DNA of 35,675 nt from Methanoregulaceae archaeon UXB-2016 (GCA_004332335.1 SISS01000045.1:1-35675), one strand, 5' to 3'; counted from the stretch's first letter, positions 8,602 through 16,127 are shown. Numbers and translations: made by a program. The notes: generated from the letters alone by a model not told the origin.

Positions 8602-9850
8602 CGGCCCGACCCGCCCGCTTCCGCCGGAGGTACCAGATGACGCCGACAGCGGCGACCACGAGGACGAGTACGGCCAGGAGCGGGGCTGGCGAGCTCCCCT
8701 CCTGGACGGTCATGCGCAGGGTCTCTTCGTAGGTGTGGACGCCGTAGTCGTCCTCGTACTGCACGGAGAGGTTGTAGGCGTAGGTCCCGGGGTCGGCGGC
8801 CTCGAGGACGAAGACGGCGGGAGCGTCGCTGTCCGGCTCGATCCGCCCGACGAAGGCGTCGGTGCTACCCGAGAAGGGGAGGTTGATCGAGGCCTTTACC
8901 GAGTTGGCCGTGTCGGTCCCCGTGTTCTCGAGCCGGACCACGAGGGAGATGGGGTCGCCGGCCGCGATCCGGGCCGGGTCGGTCGAGAGGGAGGCGATGC
9001 CGAGGTCGGCCCGCCCCCGGAGCCGGGCGCCGATCGTCTCAGTCTGCGAGAGGGTCGTGCCGTCGGCGCTGGCGTAGGTGACGGTCAGGAAGAGGGGGTT
9101 GAGGCCGAGCGGGGCGCGACGGTCGGAGGAGAAGAGCATGTCGAGGGTCGCGTTCCGGCCGCGGAGGAGGGTGCCGAGGTGGTACGTGCTCGGCGTCTTG
9201 GGCGCGATGGAGGCGGAGGAGGCGTTGACCGTTACCGTGACCTGGTCGGCACGGGCGAGGCCGTCGTTCCGGATCCCCACGCGGACGGGGATATCGTCGC
9301 CGGGGTTGACGTTGTCGGGGACGGTCTTCTCGACGGTCAGCCCGGGCTTCTTGAGCAGGGCGAGCTGGGTGTTGACGTTGACGGGGACGGACCTGCGGAC
9401 GCTTCGTCCGTCGGTGACCTCGATCCAGAGCTCGGGGAGGTAGACGCCGTCGGCGGCGGGGGCGCGGAAGAGGAAGGTGACGGGGACGGACTCACCGGGG
9501 CCGATGGCGCCGACGCGGGTGGTGTCGCCGGAGAGGACCTCGAGGGACCCGCCGCTGAGCCGGACGCGTTCGATGTTGACGGTGATGTCCGAGCTCCGGG
9601 TGCTCGCGACGGTGCCGCCCTCGGGGTCGGCCAGCTTCTCGGTCTCGGTGATGCTCGCGGTGGAGGCGGTGTTCCGGATGGTGGCCGTGATGGTCCCGAG
9701 GTCGCCGGGCTGGAGGACGGCGGGGCTGACGACATAGTCTGCGACGATGATGGAGGGGTCCGCTGCAGCGGCGAGGACGGGCCCGACGAACAGGACGAAG
9801 AGGCAGAGGGCGGCGAGGAGCCATGACAGGCACGCTGCAGATCGACGCAT
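8588..9850 (-). CDS. Secreted membrane-anchored protein with CARDB-like repeats
   Basis: A 420-residue protein with an N-terminal signal peptide (LSWLLAALCLFVLFVGPVLA, cleavage near residue 28), three or four Ig-like CARDB/NPCBM-associated beta-sandwich units (for example PSIIVADYVVSPAVLQPGDL, LTVEKTVPDNVNPGDDIPV, LGIASLSTDPARIAAGDPI) and a C-terminal helix LLAVLVLVVAAVGVIWYL followed by RRKRAG, a stop-transfer anchor. This is the COG1361 S-layer-like architecture that in archaea commonly sits beside FtsX-type ABC transporters. It heads the operon and probably acts as the extracellular partner of the transporter. Confidence 0.85.
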   Translation of the reverse strand: MRRSAACLSWLLAALCLFVLFVGPVLAAAADPSIIVADYVVSPAVLQPGDLGTITATIRNTASTASITETEKLADPEGGTVASTRSSDITVNIERVRLSGGSLEVLSGDTTRVGAIGPGESVPVTFLFRAPAADGVYLPELWIEVTDGRSVRRSVPVNVNTQLALLKKPGLTVEKTVPDNVNPGDDIPVRVGIRNDGLARADQVTVTVNASSASIAPKTPSTYHLGTLLRGRNATLDMLFSSDRRAPLGLNPLFLTVTYASADGTTLSQTETIGARLRGRADLGIASLSTDPARIAAGDPISLVVRLENTGTDTANSVKASINLPFSGSTDAFVGRIEPDSDAPAVFVLEAADPGTYAYNLSVQYEDDYGVHTYEETLRMTVQEGSSPAPLLAVLVLVVAAVGVIWYLRRKRAGRADARG

Positions 9851-9877
9851 TTCGAATTGACTACGCTCCCGGGCCTA

Positions 9878-9889
9878 CTTATAATTTGG
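9878..9889 (-). promoter_or_regulatory. TATA box of the ABC/CARDB operon
   Basis: On the minus strand the sequence cccaaattataagtagg lies about 30 bases before the ATG read from 9850, with no Shine-Dalgarno sequence between. This spacing predicts a leaderless or nearly leaderless transcript. Confidence 0.65.
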
Positions 9890-10124
9890 GATTGGACGAA
9901 CTTTTCGCGATCGGGGAGGTCAGGGAGGGTTAGGGATCGATTCGGTCGGGGGACAGCCCTGCCCATCCGGCGATCCTCACCAACGACCGGGTCCGGCCGA
10001 TGGCCTGCTATCGATCGCGCGAGATCGCTCTCCGAACGGGCGAGGCGACGACTGTGCATCTCGTCCGGCCGGCGGGTTCGGGGGGCAGGAGCAGGCTCAG
10101 GTATGCCCGTTCCGGAGGAGAAGC

Positions 10125-10352
10125 ATGAACCTGAAACATGTCGTCGGAGCCCTCGTCGGGATCGTCCTCGCGATGCCGGGCCTGCTGTGGTTTCTGCAGG
10201 GAACGGGGCTTCTTCGCCTCTGTCCCGCGCTCTGTTTCGCCGATTGCGAATGCGTCGAGGGCGGGTCGCAGGTCTGGGAGGTCGCGGGCGCGGTCACGTT
10301 CGCGATCGGGGCGATACTTGTCTGGGTCTCTCTGCGGCCTGGGATTGGCTGA
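10125..10352 (+). CDS. Small two-helix membrane protein
   Basis: A 75-residue protein preceded by a strong ribosome-binding site (GGAGGAG, 6 bases before the ATG). Helix 1 spans about residues 5-25 (VVGALVGIVLAMPGLLWFLQG) and helix 2 about 50-70 (EVAGAVTFAIGAILVWVSL). The loop between them has three cysteines (LCPALCFADCECVEGG has four including the last). Such short membrane proteins with the LLWFLQGTG stretch are widespread hypotheticals; I cannot assign a function. It stands alone between the divergent ABC operon and the radical SAM gene. Confidence 0.7.
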   Translation: MNLKHVVGALVGIVLAMPGLLWFLQGTGLLRLCPALCFADCECVEGGSQVWEVAGAVTFAIGAILVWVSLRPGIG

Positions 10353-10355
10353 CGA

Positions 10356-10368
10356 TGCTTTTTTACGG
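10356..10368 (+). terminator. T-run terminator after the small membrane protein
   Basis: Six T in a row (atgcttttttacggg) directly downstream of the stop at 10352, as expected of archaeal intrinsic termination. Confidence 0.45.
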
Positions 10369-10612
10369 GCGGCGGCGTGAGCACCGCCTCGAAGGGCCGG
10401 CCCAAGGTTGGGCCCGTCGCTCCGAATCAGAGATGCCCCGCGCTCGGGCACCGGCAGGGACTGTTTCGTTCAGAGCCGGGCGAGAAGATCGTGCGATCCG
10501 TCAGGAAGACCCAGAAGGAATCATCTCCCGCAACCTCTTTCCCATCGGCGATACCTGGGGAGATCACGCGCGGGTGAACGCCAGGCCGAAGAGATCGCGG
10601 CAGGGAGACAAA

Positions 10613-11326
10613 ATGACACCGACCGTACGCGAAGTCCAGGCAAAGAGCGTCCTCTCCAAATCGAAGATCTACCCCTGGGTCGTCAACCCCTACACCGGGT
10701 GCGAGCACGCCTGCACCTACTGCTACGCCCGGTTCATGAAACGGTTCAGCAGTCACCCCGAGCCCTGGGGCGAGTTCGTCGACGTCAAGGTCAACGCCCC
10801 GTCGCTCCTGCGTGCGGAGGTCAGGAAGAAGCGGCGGGCGACGGTCTGGGTCAGCGGCGTCTGCGACCCCTACCAGCCCCTCGAAGCGCACTACCGGCTG
10901 ACCCGGCAGTGCCTGGAGATCCTTGTCGAGAACCGCTGGCCGGTCGTCGTCCAGACCCGCTCGCCCCTCGTCCTGCGCGACCTCGACATCCTCCGGGATG
11001 CACGGGACGTCGAGGTGGGCCTCTCCATCACGACCGCGGACGACTCGATCAGGGAACTCTTCGAGCCCTGCGCACCCCCGATCGCCGAGCGGATCAGGGC
11101 CCTGGACGAACTGCACCGGGCCGGCGTCCGGACCTATGCCATGATCGCCCCGGTCCTCCCCGGCGCGGAAGGGCTGGCGGACCTGCTGAGGGGAAAGGTC
11201 GACTACGTGCTCCTCGACCGCATGAACTACCACTATGCCGACCGCGTGTATCGGGAGCACGGCCTGGAGGACGCGCTGACCGCCGAGTTCTATTATCGAG
11301 CGACGCAGGACCTCCGGTCGCTCTGA
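10613..11326 (+). CDS. Radical SAM protein, spore photoproduct lyase-like (SPL family)
   Basis: A 237-residue radical SAM enzyme. The cluster-binding motif is C30-x3-C34-x2-C37 in YTGCEHACTYCYARF, followed by the SPL-family blocks WVSGVCDPYQPLE, VVVQTRSPLVLRDLDIL and LSITTADDSIRELFEPCAPP. The family (COG1533) contains DNA spore photoproduct lyase homologues, but the archaeal members lack a known substrate. The start at 10613 has GGGAGA 6 bases upstream; earlier in-frame starts would translate low-complexity sequence without family resemblance. Convergent with the gene ending at 11348. Confidence 0.9.
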   Translation: MTPTVREVQAKSVLSKSKIYPWVVNPYTGCEHACTYCYARFMKRFSSHPEPWGEFVDVKVNAPSLLRAEVRKKRRATVWVSGVCDPYQPLEAHYRLTRQCLEILVENRWPVVVQTRSPLVLRDLDILRDARDVEVGLSITTADDSIRELFEPCAPPIAERIRALDELHRAGVRTYAMIAPVLPGAEGLADLLRGKVDYVLLDRMNYHYADRVYREHGLEDALTAEFYYRATQDLRSL

Positions 11327-11347
11327 AGGTCCGGCGCCCCGGCCCCC

Positions 11348-11968
11348 TCATTCTTCGCCCGGTACCCGCTCCGCCTGCTGCTTGCGGAGAAAGCCGGAGA
11401 TGACGAGCGCGAACCCGGCCATGCCGAGGGCGTTGGCGATGATCATGGGTCCTGCCGACGCGGCGACGATCTCCACGGCGACGGAGAACGGCCGGACGAG
11501 GAGGAGCACGAGGAGCATGTGGAAGCATTCCATCAGGACGGCGAAGACGACGGCGACCGTCACGCTCGCGAAACGGCGGTTGCACCTGAGGTAGATCGCG
11601 CCCCCGAAGAGGCCGGCGAGGACGGTTGCGATCGAGCAGGGGACCGCGGAGGCCCCGCCGAGCGTCAGCCGGTGCAGGCCGCCGATCAGGCCGGCGCCGA
11701 CGCCCGCGAACGGCCCGGCGATCAGGCCGGCGATCATGGGCCCGAGGTCCCGCACGTTGATCTTCGCGCCGAGCACGTCGACCCCGGAGTAGGTGCCGAA
11801 GATGGAGAGCAGGCCGAAGAGGACGGCGATGACGAGGGTGGTCTTCCACGTGCCCCTGCCGAACAGTGAATCGCGGAGCAAGTGGGAGGAGGTGACGATC
11901 AGCGCGAAGGCGACGATGACACAGGCGATGAGGATCAGGACGACCAGCATTTCAATAACCGGGGCCAT
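11348..11968 (-). CDS. Stand-alone LytS/YhcK-type 5TM receptor-domain membrane protein
   Basis: A 206-residue membrane protein. After an N-terminal helix (residues 5-27) comes a second helix and then the 5TM-5TMR_LYT core, recognisable from NVRDLGPMIAGLIAGPFAG and GAGLIGGLHRLTLGGASAVPCS, with further helices near 115-130, 140-160 and 170-195. In LytS-type kinases this module senses a ligand and is followed by kinase or GGDEF domains; here the protein stops after a short basic tail (KQQAERVPGEE). A TATA-like ttcttaag near 12000 on the minus strand would give a nearly leaderless start at 11968. Whether it signals or transports is unknown. Confidence 0.8.
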   Translation of the reverse strand: MAPVIEMLVVLILIACVIVAFALIVTSSHLLRDSLFGRGTWKTTLVIAVLFGLLSIFGTYSGVDVLGAKINVRDLGPMIAGLIAGPFAGVGAGLIGGLHRLTLGGASAVPCSIATVLAGLFGGAIYLRCNRRFASVTVAVVFAVLMECFHMLLVLLLVRPFSVAVEIVAASAGPMIIANALGMAGFALVISGFLRKQQAERVPGEE

Positions 11969-12473
11969 CAGGAAAACCGTATCAGATTTTGGCGAGACAT
12001 CTTAAGAACCTGCGCGGGAGGCGGCAGGCACCGCCAAGCGTGGAAGACGGGATCCGCGAAGGCGATCGAGACGCTGCATGAGATCGCGCGACCAGGAGGA
12101 GGACCGTGAGCCGCGACCCGAGCACGGCCTCGGGCCAGCTGTCTGCCACGATACCGACGCCGCCGTTCGCCGTGACGGCGACTGCGCCGGCGTCCATGGA
12201 CTCTCTCATGGTGGTTCTCTCCCTGAAAAGAGAGTTGTCGGGAGAGGGGGGGGTGCCATACAGTCTCGATTCGGATCGGGTAGAGAGATCGTCCGATCTC
12301 CGACAGGTCTACATCCACACCGGGAACGCCTCGAACCCCGTACCGACGACCACCACGCACCGTCGTAGAGGCCTCCGGCCGACCGGCGGGCATATGCATC
12401 GCTTCTCACACACCACCCGATTGTTATTCTTTAAGTTTGAAAACCACAACAAAAGGACGGAAGGGTTGCGATA
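11969..12473. other. Intergenic region upstream of the GNAT gene
   Basis: About 500 bases without a gene I can support. A minus-strand frame from the ATG at 12209 to 11982 (MRESMDAGAVAVTANGG...) has a reasonable ribosome-binding site (GGAGAG, 7 bases away) but turns into low-complexity residues and matches no family I know. It could be the eroded 5' end of a gene. The right end (12425-12435, attctttaag) is A/T-rich and likely holds the promoter for the gene at 12474. Confidence 0.45.
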
Positions 12474-13067
12474 ATGCTGTACGAAATACCACGGGCCCGG
12501 ATGGATGAAGCGGCCGACGTCGCAGCAGACGCGTTCATCGGCGCCTCCTGCCCTGTCGGGGCATTCATGTTCCAGAACGAGCCGGAACACCTCGACCTGA
12601 AGAGGAGATTCTATCGTTCCCTGGTGACCTCCTGCCCCCCCAGGGCCGTCAGCCTGGGGACGTCGCCGGGTCTCGAGGCGGTGAGCATCTGGTTCCCGCC
12701 AGGTATGGACCACTCGGAGGACGACGATCCGGACCCCTTTACCCCGGAGGAGCTCGCGGACCCCGGAACGCTGGAGAGGATGGAGGCGGTGAACGGCGTG
12801 ATCGATGCGCTGACCGAGAACCTCGGCATGGAACCTCAGTGGTATCTGCACCTGGTGGCCGTCCGCCCGCAGTTCTTCGGCCGCGGATACGCCTCGGGCC
12901 TGATCAGGCCCGTGCTGGCCCGGGCTGCCGAAGAGGGGCTTCCCTGCACCCTGATCACCCAGACGATGGAGAACGTCCGCACGTACGAGCACTGGGGGTT
13001 CGAGGTCGTGAAAGTGATGGCCGTACCCGGCTCCGGGGAGAAGTTCTGTTCCATGCGCAGGGACTGA
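12474..13067 (+). CDS. GNAT-family N-acetyltransferase
   Basis: A 197-residue acyl-CoA-dependent acetyltransferase. The acetyl-CoA binding region is WYLHLVAVRPQFFGRGYASGLI (about residues 122-143), with the pyrophosphate loop residues QFFGRGYA in place of the usual Q/R-x-x-G-x-G/A, followed by the C-terminal strand motif TQTMENVRTYEHWGFEVV. The N-terminus (YEIPRARMDEAADVAADAF) is the typical GNAT opening. A TATA-like attctttaag lies about 45 bases before the ATG. Single-gene unit; substrate unknown. Confidence 0.88.
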   Translation: MLYEIPRARMDEAADVAADAFIGASCPVGAFMFQNEPEHLDLKRRFYRSLVTSCPPRAVSLGTSPGLEAVSIWFPPGMDHSEDDDPDPFTPEELADPGTLERMEAVNGVIDALTENLGMEPQWYLHLVAVRPQFFGRGYASGLIRPVLARAAEEGLPCTLITQTMENVRTYEHWGFEVVKVMAVPGSGEKFCSMRRD

Positions 13068-13339
13068 CCGGACGGGGTTCTCGGGGAGGAGCCGTCCCCG
13101 TGAGTTCGCGGATGCCCGATCCCGTGCGGGAGCCGCCTCGCCATCCTCGCCCGCGATCCGGTACGGTTCGGCCACGGCGACACTGAGGACGTAACCCGGG
13201 CCGGCACCCCGGGCGGTCACGCCCCCGGTCGGCCTCCGAGCACCTCAGCCTCGCGATCGACCGCGGCGCCGGAGCAGAGGAGGCCGATGAAGAGGTCCTC
13301 ACCGGCCGGGGCACGGACCTCGATCGCTCGATCGATACC

Positions 13340-13538
13340 TGGACCGAGAGCCACTCTTCCCGAGCCACGCCGGCTTGGCGCAGGACCCGGATCAGGAGGT
13401 CGACACCGATCTCCTGTCGGTGGGGATTGGGCAGGGTGAGCACCAGGTCGCCTCGTACCATGTAGGGGTGTCGAGCGCCCGGAACCGTCGGACCATCTCC
13501 GGCCACGAGACCGGATGCAGCCGATCAGCCACTGGCAC
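13340..13538 (-). pseudogene. hicA: HicA-type mRNA interferase toxin, broken by an internal deletion
   Basis: Two frames together make a HicA: the N-terminal part (VADRLHPVSWPEMVRRFRAL) from a GTG at 13538, and the C-terminal part (RHPYMVRGDLVLTLPNPHRQEIGVDLLIRVLRQAG then VAREEWLSV) in another frame. HicA proteins of this subtype carry about nine residues (GF-GPY-GG) between them; here those are absent and the frame shifts near 13468-13476, so a deletion of roughly 26-29 bases is the simplest explanation. The conserved His of the GxH motif (RHPYM) survives only in the shifted frame. The start overlaps the hicB stop by 14 bases, as normal for a hicBA pair. No active toxin is expected. Confidence 0.72.
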
Positions 13539-13785
13539 CCGCGTCCATGCACTCGGCCGGGTCGAGCCGGATGCCGCCCACGGGCAGGATCGCAAGGCCG
13601 CAACGGAGCCGGACGAGGAGCCAGCCGTCGAGCGCCTCCGCGAGCCGGGACCGGCACTCCTCCTCGGTTCGCCCGGAGGCCCAGACGCCCTGCAGCTCGG
13701 GTATCTCGCCGTACCAGGGCTCCTCGTCCTCGATCTCCTCGAACCGGGCGCGAGCGAGCGCCGCGGTGATGTACTGGACGATCAT
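13525..13785 (-). CDS. hicB: HicB-family antitoxin
   Basis: An 86-residue antitoxin with the partially degraded RNase H-like HicB fold: MIVQYITAALARARFEEIEDEEPWYGEIPELQGVWA is its characteristic opening, followed by TEEECRSRLAEALDGWLLVRL. It would neutralise HicA and repress its own operon. It is first in the pair, in the antitoxin-first order seen for this subtype. The reading frame is intact although the toxin gene is broken, so it could still act as an orphan antitoxin or regulator. A palindromic site lies just upstream (13796-13817). Confidence 0.85.
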   Translation of the reverse strand: MIVQYITAALARARFEEIEDEEPWYGEIPELQGVWASGRTEEECRSRLAEALDGWLLVRLRCGLAILPVGGIRLDPAECMDAGASG

Positions 13786-13795
13786 CTCACAGTCC

Positions 13796-13817
13796 GTTAA
13801 CCATCAACCAGGTTAAC
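13796..13817 (-). promoter_or_regulatory. Inverted repeat, likely operator of the hicBA pair
   Basis: GTTAACC and GGTTAAC form a perfect 7-bp inverted repeat separated by 8 bases, 10-32 bases before the hicB start codon. It overlaps the A/T-rich segment (aaaaaggttaacc on the minus strand) that would serve as the core promoter. Autorepression by the antitoxin is the expected use, by analogy with other hicAB operons. Confidence 0.55.
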
Positions 13818-13943
13818 CTTTTTCCGGCCGCGCGAGGCCGATCGCCTGCCGGTCGTCGGGATGCCGGGCACGCCGCCCAGGGCTGGAAGATAGCACCTCG
13901 CCTCTCCCGCGTGCTCCGTCTGGAACGGCCCCATCGACCGTTC

Positions 13944-16043
13944 TCAACCATGCGATGAGGCCATGACATCGATACCCGCCTCGACGGTCCTCCGCACCTC
14001 CCGCTCGTAGCACCCCTCGCAGAGCCGCACGCCACCGCCGGCCCATGCGGCCGGCGCAAGGTCACAGTGCGAGCACCGCCCGACCGCCGCCCCGACCCGT
14101 TGCATCGCCGACAGGTCGACCGTGCCGGCAAGGGGCGCGACCTTCGCCCGCTCCCGCCCGACGGCCCTGCCGTAACACCGTCTGCAGAGCCGGCGTGGAT
14201 CGGCCGAGCCGGCGGACGACCGCTCCCGGTAGTGCGACGGCTTCCTGCCGCAGACGGAACATTTCTCCCACTCCGGCCCGTCGGTCGCGACGAACGCGTG
14301 AGGGTCGATCGTGTTGCCACAATCCCGTTGTGGCACGGCTGTGGCAACATCTGTGGCAACATCGAAACGCCGCGTTTCGCCGTCCGATCCGCCTTTTACC
14401 TTATAATAAGAGATATCGTGAAATGATGTTGCCACAGACCCGGAAGCAGAGTCCTCGGGGGAGGACTCCTCCGATGCGCACGCTGTCCCTGTATGATCCA
14501 GGTTGTGGCAACATGCCGGATCGATCTCTTCGCCTTCGCGCGCATTCTTCGAATCCGGCACGGTACGGCATTCGTCGCATGTTGCCACGGGTGTTGCCAC
14601 GGTAGTGCCACGACAGGGCGTGTGGCACAAGGACGGCTCGTCCTCGAGCCAGACCAGGCCCGACGCCCGCGTTTCGCGGTTCACCTCCTCGTCGAAGGCG
14701 AAGACGAGCTGCCGCTGCCGCACGTCCCGCCCATCATCGTCGACCGATGCGGTGGTCCGGTCGATCAGGGTCAGGGCCGGCGACTTATCGAGCAGGCCCG
14801 GATAATGCCTCCCCTTGTCGTCGCGGCCGACGAGCAACCGCCGCGCCTTCTGGTAGGTCCACCCGGTCCACTGCTGGAGGTCGCCGATCGTGAACTGCCC
14901 GGCGTGGTTGCGGGACGCGATCGAGAGGATGTGCTCCTCGTTCCGGTCGAACCTGGACCCGAGCGAGCCGCCGGACCCGTGGAGGTCGGCGAAGAGGCGG
15001 CGGGCGTAGTCGAAGTCCTCCTCGGTCGCGACGACGGCGAGCCCGCCGTCCTCCAGCGGCAGATGCCCGCGCTGGAAGCGGAAGACGAGCGCGTGGGCCC
15101 GGACCAGGTCGAGGAGGACCTCGTGGTTGCGGCGGTTTCGGACCGAGGCCATGCGGATGCGCCCGGCGAACGGGATGCGAACGGTAACGGGGCCGTCCGA
15201 TCGGAGCAGGCGCCAGCACTCGCGGCAGACGGCGAGGTCGAAGCGGTCGGCGGCACTGTCGTCGTCGCCCGCGGCGACGGCGTTCATCCTGCGGGCGAAG
15301 ACCTCGCGGTCCTGGACCTCGGAGTCGTCGACCCAGCAGACGAGCATCCGGTTCAGGACCTGATCGTCGTAGAGGGCCGAGACGTTCGCGAGCCACCAGG
15401 CGCAGCGTTCGGGGACCGTGTAGCGGCGGACCTTCCGGTCGGTGTCGACGGTCCTCATGCGCACGGGCTCGGTGAACTTGGACGTCGCCTCCTTGAGGAT
15501 CTCCTGGAGTTCCTCGGAGAGCGCGATGTCGTCGAGGAGGAGGACGGTTCCGGGGTTGATATCGTCGGAGTAGTAGAGGGCCTTGTTGCTCATCCGCTCG
15601 GCGAGCCGGCACTCCTCGGGTACCTGCCGGAGCATGGCGGTCATGCCGCTGGACTTGCCCTTGCCCGACTCGCCCGTTACGTAGACGTGCAGGCCCTTCA
15701 CGTTGCGGACGGCCTGGCTCGCGATGGACATCACGAGGCAGTGGGCGAGGGTGGTGTCGCCGACGTGCTCCGCCTCGAAGGCGTCGAGGAAGTACCGGAC
15801 CGGGTCGCCGTGCTCGAGGACCTCCTTCGCCGTCGTCGCCTCCTCTTCCTCGGGGAGCGGGGCGCTCTCGTTCGCGGCGGCCGGGGGCGTCTTTGGTGGT
15901 CTCTCTCCGGCGACCGCCGGCGCCGGTCTCTCGCGGTCGGCGTGCCCGGCCTCGAGCCGGCTACGGAGCTCGGGCCACCGCTGCCGGCCGACGAACCCGC
16001 TCGCCTCAAGGCGGTCGCTGAAGGACGTGGCCAGGGTCTTCAA
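13944..16043 (-). CDS. P-loop NTPase (helicase/primase-like) with winged helix and two C-terminal zinc fingers
   Basis: A 699-residue protein, probably of a mobile element. Residues ~95-330 form an AAA+/superfamily-3-like ATPase: Walker A VTGESGKGKSS near 123-133, Walker B TVLLLDDIA near 165-173, then an arginine-rich sensor region (MRTVDTDRKVRRYTVPERCAWWLANVS would follow). Residues ~375-420 (QFTIGDLQQWTGWTYQKARRLLV) look like a winged helix. A linker (about 455-590) leads to two zinc knuckles: CSVCGRKP...CRRCYGRA and CSHCDLAP...CEGCYERE. This order resembles replication helicases of archaeal and phage plasmids, but I cannot name a family. The start appears to be a TTG at 16043; no ATG or GTG is better placed. 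The linker-coding DNA holds the symmetric repeat array at 14310-14632. A hicBA pair lies on each side. Confidence 0.75.
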   Translation of the reverse strand: MKTLATSFSDRLEASGFVGRQRWPELRSRLEAGHADRERPAPAVAGERPPKTPPAAANESAPLPEEEEATTAKEVLEHGDPVRYFLDAFEAEHVGDTTLAHCLVMSIASQAVRNVKGLHVYVTGESGKGKSSGMTAMLRQVPEECRLAERMSNKALYYSDDINPGTVLLLDDIALSEELQEILKEATSKFTEPVRMRTVDTDRKVRRYTVPERCAWWLANVSALYDDQVLNRMLVCWVDDSEVQDREVFARRMNAVAAGDDDSAADRFDLAVCRECWRLLRSDGPVTVRIPFAGRIRMASVRNRRNHEVLLDLVRAHALVFRFQRGHLPLEDGGLAVVATEEDFDYARRLFADLHGSGGSLGSRFDRNEEHILSIASRNHAGQFTIGDLQQWTGWTYQKARRLLVGRDDKGRHYPGLLDKSPALTLIDRTTASVDDDGRDVRQRQLVFAFDEEVNRETRASGLVWLEDEPSLCHTPCRGTTVATPVATCDECRTVPDSKNAREGEEIDPACCHNLDHTGTACASEESSPEDSASGSVATSFHDISYYKVKGGSDGETRRFDVATDVATAVPQRDCGNTIDPHAFVATDGPEWEKCSVCGRKPSHYRERSSAGSADPRRLCRRCYGRAVGRERAKVAPLAGTVDLSAMQRVGAAVGRCSHCDLAPAAWAGGGVRLCEGCYEREVRRTVEAGIDVMASSHG
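14310..14632. repeat. Dyad-symmetric array of TGTTGCCAC sites inside the ATPase gene
   Basis: Exact copies of TGTTGCCAC lie at 14312-14320 (+), 14341-14349 (-), 14353-14361 (-), 14427-14435 (+), 14505-14513 (-), 14580-14588 (+) and 14592-14600 (+). All seven fit RTGTTGCCACRR. Degenerate copies lie at 14330-14338, 14603-14611 and 14622-14630. Centres and orientations mirror each other about ~14470: 14345 with 14596, 14357 with 14584, 14431 with 14509, 14334 with 14607, and 14316 with 14626. The outer arms (about 14312-14362 and 14578-14630) therefore form a long imperfect inverted repeat. A perfect 8-bp hairpin (gagtcctc-gggg-gaggactc, 14449-14468) is near the centre and an A+T-rich patch lies at 14393-14427. 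Confidence 0.9.
14363..14379. repeat. Short hairpin next to the repeat array
   Basis: cgaaacg and cgtttcg form a 7-bp perfect stem around a 3-base loop, immediately beside the 14353-14361 copy of the array motif. It has no counterpart at the mirrored position. Confidence 0.5.
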
Positions 16044-16112
16044 ACGGCGGTGCGGCGCTCGCTGGCGAAGGTGTGACGTGATGCTCCTCGATTGGGATCG
16101 GAGACGATCCTG

Positions 16113-16127
16113 GAGCAGATATATTAC
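16113..16127. promoter_or_regulatory. Shared A/T-rich promoter between the ATPase gene and hicBA-2
   Basis: The sequence cagatatattacag is the only A/T-rich stretch between the divergent genes starting at 16043 and 16160. It can be read as a TATA box on either strand: about 35 bases before the ribosome-binding site (GGAG, 16151-16154) of hicB-2, and about 75 bases before the TTG of the ATPase. Confidence 0.45.

Noticed and set aside
11982-12209. Minus-strand frame MRESMDAGAVAVTANGG...
   Set aside because: It has a plausible ribosome-binding site, but the sequence degenerates to low complexity, matches no family I know and overlaps the likely promoter of the gene at 11968. Too weak to call.
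13217-13340. A continuation of hicA or an extra gene reading GIDRAIEVRAPAGEDLFIGLL
   Set aside because: HicA should end soon after REEWLSV; this frame has no start of its own and looks like chance GC-rich coding.
14540-14560. A tRNA-like T-arm string (ttcgaatcc)
   Set aside because: No acceptor stem, anticodon arm or D arm around it; it lies within the ATPase coding sequence and beside the repeat array.
14310-14632. The TGTTGCCAC array as a CRISPR or simple protein repeat
   Set aside because: The repeats are 9-12 bases, occur on both strands and are unequally spaced, unlike CRISPR. Several encode different peptides (VAT, CCH, CGN), so a protein repeat alone does not explain them, although an extra VAT with other codons occurs near residue 586.
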